Positions 17,359 to 26,776 of a stretch of DNA of 64,000 bases are shown piece by piece. Position 1 is the stretch's first letter. The number at the start of each line of letters is the position of its first letter. The notes beneath the pieces were generated by a model that worked only from the letters and a program-made list of their open reading frames with translations, was not told the origin of the DNA and did no database searches. The translations under genes and the position numbers were made by a program. Source of the stretch: Leptothrix sp. (in: b-proteobacteria) (GTDB lineage Bacteria; Pseudomonadota; Gammaproteobacteria; Burkholderiales; Burkholderiaceae_C); contig PNKV01000023.1 of the NCBI GenBank assembly GCA_013822685.1, positions 1 to 64,000 of the forward strand. Reading direction: 5' to 3'.

Positions 17359-17995
17359 CGATCTGGCGCAAGGCGTTCTCGAACACGGCCACAGGCTGCC
17401 CGCCCGAGATCAGGTGTTCGTCGTTGATGACCACCGCGGGCACCGAGTGGATGCCGCTTCGGGTGTAAAGCGCCTCTTGTGCCCGCACCTCGTCAGTGAA
17501 CTCATCGCTGCTCAGGATGGCCTTTGCGCGCTGTTCGTCCAGCCCCGCTTCGCGGACCGAGGCCAGCAGCACCTCGGGCGATTCCATGCTCTGGCGATCT
17601 CGGTGGCAGGCTTGCAGCAGTGATTTCTTCAAGGCCAGTTGCCGATCGGGATGCGCCTCACCAGCCCAGTGCAACAGGCGGTGCGCATTGAAGGTGTTGT
17701 AGATGCGGCCGCGCCCGGCAGGGCTGAACTCGAAGCCCACCTCGGCCCCGCGCTGGCGAATCGTCTCGCGGATCTGGGCCTGCTGCTCGGGCGACGAGCC
17801 GTACTTTTGCGTCAGGTGCTCGCCGATGTCCTGGCCACCTGGCGGCATCTGCGGGTTCAACTCGAAAGGCTGGAACCGCAGGGTGGCCGACACCTCGCCT
17901 TGAAGGTGTTCCAAAGCCTGCTCCAGGGCCGACAGCCCGATGGCGCACCAGGGGCAGGAAATGTCGGACACAAAATCGATTTTGAGGGTGGTCAT
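17333..17995 (-). CDS. DsbA family oxidoreductase, FrnE-like
   Basis: 220 residues from the ATG at 17995. A thioredoxin-fold motif, DISCPWCAIGLSALEQAL, sits at residue ~10 (CPWC redox pair), and the long helical insertion plus the C-terminal SGIHSVPAVVINDEHLISGG (cis-proline loop) match FrnE/2-hydroxychromene-2-carboxylate isomerase-type DsbA proteins. There is no signal peptide, so it is probably cytoplasmic. It is convergent with modC and overlaps it by 26 bp. A longer reading to 18163 lacks the family look and is not used. Confidence 0.9.
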   Translation of the reverse strand: MTTLKIDFVSDISCPWCAIGLSALEQALEHLQGEVSATLRFQPFELNPQMPPGGQDIGEHLTQKYGSSPEQQAQIRETIRQRGAEVGFEFSPAGRGRIYNTFNAHRLLHWAGEAHPDRQLALKKSLLQACHRDRQSMESPEVLLASVREAGLDEQRAKAILSSDEFTDEVRAQEALYTRSGIHSVPAVVINDEHLISGGQPVAVFENALRQIVSASAPRP

Positions 17996-18038
17996 GCCGG
18001 GATCGTACCCACAGACCAATGACCCCATGCGGGCCGCG

Positions 18039-18695
18039 TCAATCGCGGTCAGGGGCGCCAGGCGGGAAGAAGCTGCGGAAAGGCCGTGCCTCGTCCACCG
18101 CGCGTGCGAACGATGGGCGGGCCAACAGCCGTTGGCGGTAAGCCTTCGCATGCGGCAGTGCACTGTCGATGGGCTGCACCCAGTCGGCGTAGAACAGGGA
18201 CGGTGCCGCAGCGCAGTCGGCCAAGCTGAAGCCCGTGGCGCAGGCCCAGACCCGGTCGGCCATGCGTTGGTCCAGCCACTGGTAGGCGTCGCTCAACAAG
18301 GCCTTGGCATCGCTCACAGTGCGCGGATCGCGCTGTTCGGCGGGGCGCAGGTAGTCGGCCACGATGCGCTGCATGGGCGTCATCACGTAGTTGTCAAAAA
18401 ACCGGTCCATGAAGCGCACGTCCAGTGCCGCGTCAGGGTCGTGGGGGATCAAGCGAACGGGGCCCGGGTGGTGCAAGCCCAGGTGTTCGATGATGATGCT
18501 GGCCTCCATCACCCTGCGGTCGCCATCCACCAGCACGGGCATGCGCTTGATGGGCCACAGTTGCGAAAACTCGCGGCCCACATCGTCGCTGCCATCGAGC
18601 AAGCGAACCGTGTGCGGCGTGGCGTTCTCGTAGAGGGCGGTGAGCACCTTCTGGCAGTAAGACGAGAAGGGGTGGGCGTAGAGGGTCAGGCTCAT
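18039..18695 (-). CDS. glutathione S-transferase family protein
   Basis: 218 residues. The N-terminal thioredoxin-like domain (MSLTLYAHPFSSYCQKVLTA) carries a Ser-x-x-Cys segment in the glutathione-binding position and the conserved VDGDRRVMEASIIIEHLG cis-proline/Glu-Ser region; the C-terminal part is all-helical. It should bind glutathione in the cytoplasm; the electrophilic substrate is unknown. The start is three bases past the stop of the DUF1501 gene, so it is probably co-transcribed with the DUF1800/DUF1501 pair. Confidence 0.88.
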   Translation of the reverse strand: MSLTLYAHPFSSYCQKVLTALYENATPHTVRLLDGSDDVGREFSQLWPIKRMPVLVDGDRRVMEASIIIEHLGLHHPGPVRLIPHDPDAALDVRFMDRFFDNYVMTPMQRIVADYLRPAEQRDPRTVSDAKALLSDAYQWLDQRMADRVWACATGFSLADCAAAPSLFYADWVQPIDSALPHAKAYRQRLLARPSFARAVDEARPFRSFFPPGAPDRD

Positions 18696-18698
18696 CGT

Positions 18699-20120
18699 TC
18701 AAGTCGTGGCCGCAAACAATCCGCCCAGTTCACTGGCACTGAAGCGCTTGTGGCGCGGGGCCACCAGTTCAAGGTTGGAAGATGATACGCCCATCCAACG
18801 GCCGAGTTCTGCGGCCAATTGATCCACGGACAGCGAGGGCAGCAACCTGCCTTGTCCGACCTGGTCGCTCCCACCCAGGCCGGGCTCAGGCAAGGTGCCA
18901 TACAAGCGCCCACCCGCCACCGCACCACCCATCACCAGGTGGTGGCCACCCCAACCGTGGTCGGACCCATCGCCATTGCTGGTCAGGGTGCGTCCAAAAT
19001 CGCTGGCTGTGAAGGTGGTCACCTGGCGGTCCACGCCCAACGATTGCATCGCCGCATCGAACGATGCCAGCGCCTGCGCCACTTGTTCCATCAGCCTGGG
19101 GTGATCCACCACCAGGCGATCGTGAAGGTCAAAGCCGCCCAGGGACACGAAAAACACCTGGCGCTTGAGGCCCAGGGCCTGGCGCGCCGCGATGGTGCGC
19201 GCCACCATCAACAACTGCTGGGCCAGGCGGCGGGGTTTGCCGTCCACCGAGGTGGTGAACATCGAGGGCAGGTTGCCAGGGGCCGTGAGCAAAGCCTCGC
19301 TCAGGGTTTGCTGGCCAGCCACGGCACGCTTCATGATGGCCGCGTGTGTGCGGGCCAGCAGCACAGGGTGGTCTTGCCGGGTGACCAAAGACTGGAAAAC
19401 TTCAGACGCACGGCTCGAGCCAAACAGGCCCGACGATCGACCAGCCAACAAGGGGGCCGGGCCATCGGGCGCCACCGCATAAGGCACCACGGTATCGCCT
19501 GCCAGGTACACGGCATTGCCGGCCACGTTCACGCAGGTGAAAGCCGCTTTACCCGTGTTGTTTGACGACAGCATCAGGTCGCCCACACGGCCACCCCAGC
19601 CCACAGTGCCGCCTTCGGGCTGGTAGGACTGCCACACGGCTTGCTGGTCGTTGTGCGAGAACAGCTGCGGTGGCAGTTGAACGTTCTTGCGGAAATCATC
19701 CAGGGTGGTGGGTTGCAGCAAGGGCCCGATGTTGAGCAGCATGCCCAGCCGCTGCTTCTCGAACAAGTCCTTCAAGGGCGCCCACTCTGGCGGGAACGCC
19801 ACGTCGCGGCCCGAGGGCAGGCCGCTGCGTGGGGTCAGCTTGGTGTTCACTAGCTCGGCCGCTGTGCGCGCCAGGTTCTGGCGGGCGTTGGCGTAGGCCT
19901 GGTAGCCGCTGGCGTCGCAAGGGATCACGGTGTTGCCGTGGTCATTGCCGCCATTCAGAAAAACGCAGACCAGGGCCTTGTAGTCGTCATTGCCTGACGT
20001 GGCTGCCGCGGCTTCGGCCATGGTGGCCAGGCTGGCGGCCCAAGGTGCGGCGGCGCCCATCATGGACAGGGCGCCTGTGCGGCGCAGGAAAGCTCGGCGG
20101 CTTGAATCGTGGCGTGACAT
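18699..20120 (-). CDS. DUF1501 domain protein, Tat-exported
   Basis: 473 residues. A twin-arginine signal (SRRAFLRRTGALSMMGAAAP) leads into VCVFLNGGNDHGNTVIPCD, the metal-site-like segment of the DUF1501 (sulfatase-like fold) family. The C-terminal half has DFGRTLTSNGDGSDHGWGGH, the family's most conserved stretch. The protein is likely periplasmic and folded before export. The ATG at 20120 is preferred over a TTG at 20132. It follows the DUF1800 gene in tight order, the usual partner in many proteobacteria; the joint function is not established. Confidence 0.9.
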   Translation of the reverse strand: MSRHDSSRRAFLRRTGALSMMGAAAPWAASLATMAEAAAATSGNDDYKALVCVFLNGGNDHGNTVIPCDASGYQAYANARQNLARTAAELVNTKLTPRSGLPSGRDVAFPPEWAPLKDLFEKQRLGMLLNIGPLLQPTTLDDFRKNVQLPPQLFSHNDQQAVWQSYQPEGGTVGWGGRVGDLMLSSNNTGKAAFTCVNVAGNAVYLAGDTVVPYAVAPDGPAPLLAGRSSGLFGSSRASEVFQSLVTRQDHPVLLARTHAAIMKRAVAGQQTLSEALLTAPGNLPSMFTTSVDGKPRRLAQQLLMVARTIAARQALGLKRQVFFVSLGGFDLHDRLVVDHPRLMEQVAQALASFDAAMQSLGVDRQVTTFTASDFGRTLTSNGDGSDHGWGGHHLVMGGAVAGGRLYGTLPEPGLGGSDQVGQGRLLPSLSVDQLAAELGRWMGVSSSNLELVAPRHKRFSASELGGLFAATT

Positions 20121-20135
20121 GGTGTTGCTCAATCC

Positions 20136-21917
20136 TCAGCGCTGAACCAGGAAATCCGGGCTGCACAAGATCAGGTAGACGGCGATCAGGACGCGTGCGC
20201 GGCGACCCGTGACGAAGAGCGAGCCGGTCGGGGTGTCCACGGGGTGAATGGCCGAGTCCAACTGGGTGATCGACTCGACGGCGCTGAGGATCATGGTGAC
20301 GTTCTCAGGCAAAAGGCTGCCACCGGCCAAGGCGGTGTTGAGCCAGGCCACGAGTTCCGCGGGCCGGCTGGCGCGCTCCTCCCAGCCGGTGGTTTTGTAT
20401 TCGGGCACGACCTGGTCGGCGCCAAACCCGATCACCGTTTGCATGAAATTGGCGTAGGCGATCACAGTGGCATCGTCGGTGATCTGGAACTCGGGGGCGA
20501 CCATGCCCTGGCACGTCAACTCGCTGTTGGGCGGCACGTAGCCAGGCCGGTAGAAGTTGAAGACCGAAGGTGCGCGCAAGGGGCTTTGACCCAGGGCGGT
20601 CGTGGTGGCCAGGTTGGGCACCAGCCACTTTTCGTCGGTCGATTGCACATCGAACAACCTGGCCCAATGAACCAGGCGCAACACCGGTTCGCGAAGCTTG
20701 CCGTGGTAGACGAGGCCGGCGGTGCTGGTCAGCGGTGGGCGCGCCTCGGGGTCCAGCACGATGGCCCGGATCACGGCCTTGAGGTCACCGCGCACACCCA
20801 GGCCGTTGTTGGCAAAGATGCCCGACACCCGCGCGATGTAAGTCGGGCTGGGGTTGCTGGTCACCAGTTGCTGGATCAGGCGCCGGCTGATGAAGGGCGG
20901 CACGTTGGGGTGCTGGAAGATGACATCCAGCGCCGCATCCAGCGCTTGCTCACCGGTCTTGTCGGCACCGATGGTGGCGCCCAGGAATGATTTGCTGCCC
21001 TCTGAAAAATCGGCCGCGGTGTGGACCATGGGGCGGGCCAAGTGGGTTGGCACCGTTTCACTGAACCCATCGAAATCCCAGCCGGTGAACACCGAGGCCA
21101 GGCCGCTGATGTCCTCGTTGCTGTAGTTGGGCACGGGCTTGCCCGAACTGCTCAGTACCTCGCTGCCATCGGGGCGCAATTGGTTGAGCCCAATGGTGAA
21201 CAGCTGGAGGATCTCACGCGCGTAGTTTTCGTCGGGTTGACGCTGGGTGACTGCGTCGGCTTTGCGGCTGCCACGCATGTTCAGGTACACGCCCATGGCG
21301 GTCGACAGCGTGATGGCCTTGAGCAGGGTTCTGAAATTGCCCAGGCCCTGGGCTTCAAGGATGTCCCAATAGGCCATGGCGGCGAACTGGCCCCAAGGCG
21401 TGGCCATGTTGCTGGACGACACCACGAAGATCTGCGACCAGGCCAAAGCCATGCGCTGGCGCACCACATCGGGCCGCCCCAGCAGGCGCGACCACAAGGC
21501 GTTGTCGACACCGCGGTCGGTGCCAAAGTTGCCTTCGCCAGCGAAGCCCTTCTCCTTGGCCCAATCAAAAACCGTTGGGGCCTGCAACGGGTCGTTCAAT
21601 TGCGCGTTCAGCCAGGTGGTGTAGTTGCGGTCGACTTCGACGATTTGCTTGACATCAGGGATGGTGGCGCCCAGGCCGATTTGCGCCAGGAAGCGCGAAG
21701 CCATCTCATAAGTGGGAGCGGGCAACGGGCCCGCGGGGTTGACCGGCGCCGCTGCTGCCTGCGCCGGCTGGGCCGCGCACTGGGGCCCCAGGCCCTGCGC
21801 ATTGTTTTTTGGATCGTTGGGTTTTTTGCCGCCACCGCCACAAGCGGTGGTCAAGGCGGCCACGCCGACAGCCGATGCCCACGCGGCGCCCTGGTTGTTT
21901 GTCTCTTCCCTGCTCAT
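20136..21917 (-). CDS. DUF1800 domain protein, exported
   Basis: 593 residues from the ATG at 21917. A hydrophobic start (AAWASAVGVAALTTACGGGG) ends in a lipobox-like cysteine, so it may be a lipoprotein. The body shows DUF1800 features: MASRFLAQIGLGATIPDVKQ, RMALAWSQIFVV, NENYAREILQLFTIG-like ENYAREILQLFTIGLNQL and RAPSVFNFYRPGYVP. The family is of unknown biochemical function. The gene pairs with DUF1501 downstream; the stop is followed 15 bp later by that ATG. A start at 21950 is less likely. Confidence 0.9.
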   Translation of the reverse strand: MSREETNNQGAAWASAVGVAALTTACGGGGKKPNDPKNNAQGLGPQCAAQPAQAAAAPVNPAGPLPAPTYEMASRFLAQIGLGATIPDVKQIVEVDRNYTTWLNAQLNDPLQAPTVFDWAKEKGFAGEGNFGTDRGVDNALWSRLLGRPDVVRQRMALAWSQIFVVSSSNMATPWGQFAAMAYWDILEAQGLGNFRTLLKAITLSTAMGVYLNMRGSRKADAVTQRQPDENYAREILQLFTIGLNQLRPDGSEVLSSSGKPVPNYSNEDISGLASVFTGWDFDGFSETVPTHLARPMVHTAADFSEGSKSFLGATIGADKTGEQALDAALDVIFQHPNVPPFISRRLIQQLVTSNPSPTYIARVSGIFANNGLGVRGDLKAVIRAIVLDPEARPPLTSTAGLVYHGKLREPVLRLVHWARLFDVQSTDEKWLVPNLATTTALGQSPLRAPSVFNFYRPGYVPPNSELTCQGMVAPEFQITDDATVIAYANFMQTVIGFGADQVVPEYKTTGWEERASRPAELVAWLNTALAGGSLLPENVTMILSAVESITQLDSAIHPVDTPTGSLFVTGRRARVLIAVYLILCSPDFLVQR

Positions 21918-21997
21918 TGATTCGCTCACCTTGCGCCAGAACAACGGCACGGTTGGCGCGACTTTAGCGGGGATGTTTCAGCGCCTCAAGAACCTAT

Positions 21998-23059
21998 TCA
22001 GGGGGTTTCCCGCACAGCACCAGGCTCGGCAGTCGTCCACTCATTGGCCAGGCGATAGCCCACGGCCAGAAAGGTCGGGCCCAGGAAGGCGCCAATCACC
22101 CCGAAGGCCAGCACACCGCCCAGCACGCCCAGGAACACGATGGCGAAGGGCAGGCGCGAGCCTCGGCTGATGATCAAGGGCTTGATGACGTTGTCCACCG
22201 CGCTGACCAGGAAGAATCCCCAAGCTGCCACGAAGGCGGCCCAACCAGGTTCACCTTGCTGGAAGAGCCAGATGGCTGCCCCGCCCCACACCAAGGGCGG
22301 CCCGATCGGGATCACCGACAAGAAGAAGGTGGCCCCACCCAGCAGCACGGCGCCCGGCACCCCCGCGATGGCAAAGCCGATGGCCGCCAGGACGCCCTGC
22401 GCCAGCGCCGTGCCCAACACACCGTAGATCACGCCAGTGACCGTGCCACGGGCGATGCCCAGCAAGTAGGTGCCGCGCTCGCCGGCCAGGTGGGCCAAAG
22501 CGATGTGCAGGCGGGCGGCCAGCAACTCGCCATGCAGGAAAAAGAAGAAGGCCAGGAACACCGACAGGGCGATGTCCAAGACGCCTTTGCCCACCACGCG
22601 CCCGGCTGTCAGGGCCATGGTCTGGGCGGGCTGGGCCAGCTTGCCCAACTCTTCCATCAGGCGCTGCCCGTCGTGCGCGAACTGCTGCCAGTAGGCCTCC
22701 AGGGAGTTGCCGACCAAAGGCAGGTTGGCCAGCCAGGACGGCGCATCGGGCAGGCCATTCTTGAGCAAGGATGTGGCCGCGACGCCCAGCTCGGCCACGT
22801 TGTCGGCCATGGCCAATGCCACGGCCACCACCGGCACCAACAAGACGATGGTGACCAGCAGGGTCATCAGGCTGGCGGCCAGGGTGCGTTTGTGCCCGAC
22901 CAGGCGGTCAAGCCGGAGGAACACGCCCCAGCTGGTGGACGCCAGAATCGCGGCCCAGACCAGCGAGGTCAAGAAGGGCCACAACACCAACAGGCACCCA
23001 CTGCCCAGCAGCGTCAACGCCAGGGTGGCGAGGACTCGGTCCGAACGGGGGCTTTGCAT
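21998..23059 (-). CDS. AI-2E family transporter (PerM-like permease)
   Basis: 353 residues with about eight membrane helices. The N-terminal pair (LLGSGCLLVLWPFLTSLVWA) and the C-terminal VSAVDNVIKPLIISRGSRLP then FLGVLGGVLAFGVIGAFLGP segments are the hallmark of the PerM/TqsA (PF01594) family. Some members export autoinducer-2 and others are Na+/H+ antiporters, so the substrate should not be assumed. It stands between the DUF1800 gene (81 bp) and the VOC gene (59 bp). Confidence 0.9.
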   Translation of the reverse strand: MQSPRSDRVLATLALTLLGSGCLLVLWPFLTSLVWAAILASTSWGVFLRLDRLVGHKRTLAASLMTLLVTIVLLVPVVAVALAMADNVAELGVAATSLLKNGLPDAPSWLANLPLVGNSLEAYWQQFAHDGQRLMEELGKLAQPAQTMALTAGRVVGKGVLDIALSVFLAFFFFLHGELLAARLHIALAHLAGERGTYLLGIARGTVTGVIYGVLGTALAQGVLAAIGFAIAGVPGAVLLGGATFFLSVIPIGPPLVWGGAAIWLFQQGEPGWAAFVAAWGFFLVSAVDNVIKPLIISRGSRLPFAIVFLGVLGGVLAFGVIGAFLGPTFLAVGYRLANEWTTAEPGAVRETP

Positions 23060-23118
23060 GGCGGGGGCAAGGTGGTGAACAAGGCCCCGAGCTTACTTGA
23101 CCCCGCCAGGAGCGCGGG

Positions 23119-23547
23119 CTAGAACGTCACTTTCACCGAGGGCGCGCTGCGGTTCGCCTTGCCATGAAAAACTGCCTCGATGTTGTTGCCATCAGGGTCC
23201 AGCACAAATGCTGCGTAGTAGCCCGGGTGGTAAGGGCGCTCACCGGGAGCGCCATTGTCCTGGCCGCCGTTCGCCAGCGCTGCCTGGTGGAACGCCCTGA
23301 CCATGGCTTCGTCCTGCGCTTGAAACGCCAGGTGGTGGCGCCCGGTCAGGTGCCCCTGCGCGGCGGGGTTGTCGGCGGTGGACACAAACAGCTCGTCCGC
23401 CCAGAAGAAGCCCTCGCCAGTGCCGCCCATCGGGATCCCCAGCACCTTGAACACGGCCTCGTAAAACGACTGGCTGCCTGCCAGGTCGCGCACGACCAGT
23501 TGGATGTGGTCAATCAAGCGGCCACGGTGCAGTTCTTGAGTTTCCAT
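23119..23547 (-). CDS. VOC family protein (glyoxalase/bleomycin-resistance fold)
   Basis: 142 residues with the paired beta-alpha-beta-beta-beta pattern. His near residue 14 (LIDHIQLVVRDLAGSQSFYE), HLTGRHHLAFQAQ in the middle and the final DPDGNNIEAVFH give likely metal ligands His, His and Glu. GGAGG precedes the ATG by five bases. It could be a glyoxalase-type lyase or a drug-binding protein. It lies 30 bp downstream of the YCII gene and probably shares its transcript. Confidence 0.88.
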   Translation of the reverse strand: METQELHRGRLIDHIQLVVRDLAGSQSFYEAVFKVLGIPMGGTGEGFFWADELFVSTADNPAAQGHLTGRHHLAFQAQDEAMVRAFHQAALANGGQDNGAPGERPYHPGYYAAFVLDPDGNNIEAVFHGKANRSAPSVKVTF

Positions 23548-23577
23548 GTTGTCCTCCTGTCAAGGAACGTGGGGTGG

Positions 23578-24003
23578 TCATTTTCTACTTTCAATCTCGG
23601 CACGCAAGCGCTCTTCCTGGGCCTGCAACTCGGGCGTGAACTCGGCGCCGAAATCGGCCGCCTCGAACAGGGGGCGAATCTCGATCTCGGAATCGCCGTC
23701 CATCGGGTTGGGGCACCGCTTGACCCATTCCACGGCTTCTTCCATGGATTGGACTTGCCACAGCCAGAAACCGGCGACCAGCTCTTTCGTCTCTGCGAAA
23801 GGCCCATCTGTCACGGTTCGCTGGCTGCCGGAAAACTGCACCCGCTTGCCCCGGGCACTGGGGTGCAGTCCTTCACCTGCCAGCAGCAAGCCGGCCTTGA
23901 CGAGCTCTTCATTGAAGTTGCCCATGGCCGCCATCAACTCCGTGCGGGGCATTTCACCCGCCTCTGATTGGCTTGTCGCCTTCACCATCACCATGACACG
24001 CAT
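23578..24003 (-). CDS. YCII-related (DGPF) domain protein
   Basis: 141 residues from ATG 24003 with GGAG nine bases upstream. The start MRVMVMVKATSQSEAGEMPR and the TVTDGPFAETKELVAGFWLW segment are diagnostic of the YCII/DGPF family, small ferredoxin-like dimers. Such genes often sit beside an ECF sigma factor of the SigJ type; none is present here. It is followed by a VOC gene, another common neighbour. Function unknown. Confidence 0.88.
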   Translation of the reverse strand: MRVMVMVKATSQSEAGEMPRTELMAAMGNFNEELVKAGLLLAGEGLHPSARGKRVQFSGSQRTVTDGPFAETKELVAGFWLWQVQSMEEAVEWVKRCPNPMDGDSEIEIRPLFEAADFGAEFTPELQAQEERLRAEIESRK

Positions 24004-24070
24004 CGCTGTTCTCCTTGAGTGGGGTTGGAGGGCCGCAGGGCCCTGACAATCATGACGACGAACCAAAAGG

Positions 24071-24122
24071 CCCGCAATCGACAGGGGGCTGGCAGATTGT
24101 GCGCAGCCGCCGGCGGCCTGGT
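24071..24122. repeat. direct repeat copy A (left of the double-GGDEF gene)
   Basis: This 52-bp segment aligns with 26777-26827 in the same orientation: by hand, 42 of 52 columns match with one single-base gap. The best-preserved cores are GCAAT, ACAGGGG, ATTGTG, GCAGCCG and CGGCCTGGT. It lies between the YCII gene and the end of the double-GGDEF gene. Its origin (remnant of an insertion, a duplicated 3' end of the AraC gene, or a dispersed repeat) cannot be told from one window. Confidence 0.6.
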
Positions 24123-24128
24123 GTCGAC

Positions 24129-26576
24129 CTATGTCCTTCCCGCTGTCTCCTGGACGCCAGGCGCAGGTGCGGCCTCGTCCTTGTCCCGAGACATCCGGTC
24201 GCCGATTAGCGGCGCGAGCGTGCAGCAGTTACGACCTCGTGCTTTTGATGAGTACAAGCCTTTATCCGCCCTGTGGATGAGGTCCGAGATGGGCTCACCA
24301 TCAAGATGGCGGGCGACGCCTGCGGAAAAAGTCACCCTGAGCATCGGTTGACTGGGCGCCAGGGAGTCGGTACCGATGTTGTTCAGCAGCCGCTCCAGGA
24401 CTTCGAGAGACGTTTGCGAAGAGTCCGCTTCCGGAAAAATAAGCAGGAACTCCTCACCTCCCCATCGGCCCAGGACGTCGGTTCCACGCAAGGCTGCGCT
24501 GAGCGCTCGAGAGAAGCCGATCAGCACCTCGTCGCCCACCTGGTGCCCGAATTCGTCGTTGACCTTCTTGAAGTGATCCAAGTCCAAGAGCCCGATGCAA
24601 AACGAGCGACCGGTCTTGGCATGGCGGTCGCATTCCTTGTTCAATTGAGACATCAGGAACTGGCGATTGCCAATGCCGGTGAGGGCATCCTTCATCATCA
24701 GTTGCGCCACCTCTTGGGTGGCTTCTGCAAGCGCTGTTCTCTTGGCGACCAGCTTCTGTCGGTCCAAGGCGAACCGGCGAGACTGCAACGTCAACAGCGC
24801 AAGAATGAATGAGGACATGCCGATCACCAGGGTTTCTTGAACCACATCCATGCCATGTCCTGAGGTAGACATTAGCTGCATGAACGCGGTCAAGAGAAGC
24901 GCAATCGCGGCGATGCCCGTCGCGATGGCCTGCCGAGGGCTGCAAGCCACAGAGCTGAAAACCAGCACGCCACACAGCATTTGAAGGATCACCGCCCGCG
25001 CTTGTGGCGCCACGGCGTAAACCGTGCAGCCGAGGGCAATGGCAATGATGATCTGAGGCATCATGAGGATGCGGTCTTGCAAGCGGCATGTGGCGCCGCT
25101 TCGAATCAGTGTGTAGGGCAGCACGGCAGAGGCCGCCATTCCCGCGACGAGGAAGTATCCAAAAGGAGTGGGAAAGACGCGGTAAGGGATGCCGTGCAAC
25201 AGCACCGCGACGGCCGCACCAAAGTAGATGCAGGCCGAGCCCAGCGCCAACTTCAAGCCGTCCTGCAGCTCACGATCGTTCGTGAAAAGCAAGGCGCTCA
25301 GTCCAGAAGAAGTGTCCACCGGCTTATCAGCGCCCTCCAAACTGGGCGGTAGCGGCCGTTCGACGAGCTGCACCGGCGAAGGGCGAGGCGGAACCGTTTC
25401 CGCTTCCAATGGCAGCGCCCCTTTTTTCGGTTGCGCTGTCTCGCTGGCGGGCCATTCATGGACTTCGATGCGGTTTCTCCCGGATCGCTTCGCGCTGTAC
25501 AGGGCCTGATCTGCCCCCTCCACCATGGCCGCGATGCTCAGGCCCGGGCGGTGCTCGCACAGGCCGGCAGAAAATGTCACGTTTGGCAGCCCTTGGTGGC
25601 CCCAATCATGTGATTGCACTGCATTCAGGAAAGCCGAGAGTCGTTGCTGCGCGCGCGCAAAGTCTGCGTCCACGAGGACGATGAGGAACTCCTCGCCACC
25701 CCACCTGCCCACATACTCCAACGTTGGGTTAAAGACATCTGCGCTGATTTGCGCGAGCTGGCGCAAGACGGCATCGCCAGCTGAATGTCCATACTGATCA
25801 TTCACGGATTTGAAGTGGTCCACATCCACCATGGCCACGCTCAATGCACTTTGATAGCGTTCGGCGCGTCGGACCTCTCCGTCAAACAATGTTTCCATGT
25901 GGCGGCGGTTAAGCAAGCCCGTGAGGTTGTCTCGTATTGCCACCAACCGGGATTGCTCAAGGACTGAGGCCATTTGTTCATTGATGGCTTGCCGACGCCT
26001 CTGCACTGCTTTTGCAGTGCGCGCCACCGCCATGAGGACTGGCACGATGACGCAACCCAACCCCAATTGCACGAGGTCATTGAGCACACTGAACCTCCGA
26101 CCGTCTAGCTGCCAGGTGAGCAGCAGCGCCAGTGCTGGCAGCGTCAACGCCAATCCAATGGCGGCCAACATCTGGCGAGAGGGGAGCCGGCGCATGTCGA
26201 ACACAATGATCAGCACAAGCCACTGCAAGGCAAGGCCGCGTGCCGGCGTGATCAACGCGTAGGCCGCGGCCACCAAACCAATGCCGAAGATCACTTGAGG
26301 AAAGGTCAGCAGCGGGTCACGTGAGCGCCGAACCCTGTCACTGTTGAGCAGAACGTAGAAAACGAGAAGGCCTGCAACCGTGTACAGGGTCAGAAACAAA
26401 ACATCAGTGGTGGCGGCACGCCCGGTGGCTGCAGCGAAAAGGGCCCCGGCGATCCCCACGCCGAATGGCACCAAGGTGAACTTGAGCCGGCGTACACCAG
26501 AACTGCCTGGTCGCACGTCGGCATGGTTCGCTGAGCGGCCGCGCCCACCTAGAGGCGTTTCAGGGCTCAAGCTCAT
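24129..26576 (-). CDS. diguanylate cyclase with two membrane-GGDEF modules in tandem
   Basis: 815 residues. Module 1 (about 1-370) has a hydrophobic region of five to six helices and a GGDEF domain with VDVDHFKSVNDQYGHSAGD and GRWGGEEF (residues 293-297). Module 2 (about 430-800) repeats the plan: helices, then LDLDHFKKVNDEFGHQVGD and GRWGGEEF (706-710). Both active sites look intact, so both halves could make cyclic di-GMP. The allosteric I-site RxxD is present only in module 2 (RGTD); module 1 has PTLE there. The membrane parts are also alike (PQVIFGIGL / PQIIIAIAL), so whole-module duplication and fusion is likely. The gene is bracketed by direct repeats and has no good Shine-Dalgarno. Confidence 0.93.
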   Translation of the reverse strand: MSLSPETPLGGRGRSANHADVRPGSSGVRRLKFTLVPFGVGIAGALFAAATGRAATTDVLFLTLYTVAGLLVFYVLLNSDRVRRSRDPLLTFPQVIFGIGLVAAAYALITPARGLALQWLVLIIVFDMRRLPSRQMLAAIGLALTLPALALLLTWQLDGRRFSVLNDLVQLGLGCVIVPVLMAVARTAKAVQRRRQAINEQMASVLEQSRLVAIRDNLTGLLNRRHMETLFDGEVRRAERYQSALSVAMVDVDHFKSVNDQYGHSAGDAVLRQLAQISADVFNPTLEYVGRWGGEEFLIVLVDADFARAQQRLSAFLNAVQSHDWGHQGLPNVTFSAGLCEHRPGLSIAAMVEGADQALYSAKRSGRNRIEVHEWPASETAQPKKGALPLEAETVPPRPSPVQLVERPLPPSLEGADKPVDTSSGLSALLFTNDRELQDGLKLALGSACIYFGAAVAVLLHGIPYRVFPTPFGYFLVAGMAASAVLPYTLIRSGATCRLQDRILMMPQIIIAIALGCTVYAVAPQARAVILQMLCGVLVFSSVACSPRQAIATGIAAIALLLTAFMQLMSTSGHGMDVVQETLVIGMSSFILALLTLQSRRFALDRQKLVAKRTALAEATQEVAQLMMKDALTGIGNRQFLMSQLNKECDRHAKTGRSFCIGLLDLDHFKKVNDEFGHQVGDEVLIGFSRALSAALRGTDVLGRWGGEEFLLIFPEADSSQTSLEVLERLLNNIGTDSLAPSQPMLRVTFSAGVARHLDGEPISDLIHRADKGLYSSKARGRNCCTLAPLIGDRMSRDKDEAAPAPGVQETAGRT

Positions 26577-26776
26577 TGAAGGTCATAAAAAGATGAGGCT
26601 CATCAGTAAGATTTCGGAGCGTGGGAGATGGAGTTGAGCACCAGTACAGTGAATTTCCCACAGACGCGTTCGATGGCAGCCGACACTAACACCACCAACC
26701 AGAAAAGTAGCATTTGGCTAGGGGCTTTATGCGTCAGCGAAGACGTGACGGACAGTGGGTTCAGCCCGGCAAAGGA

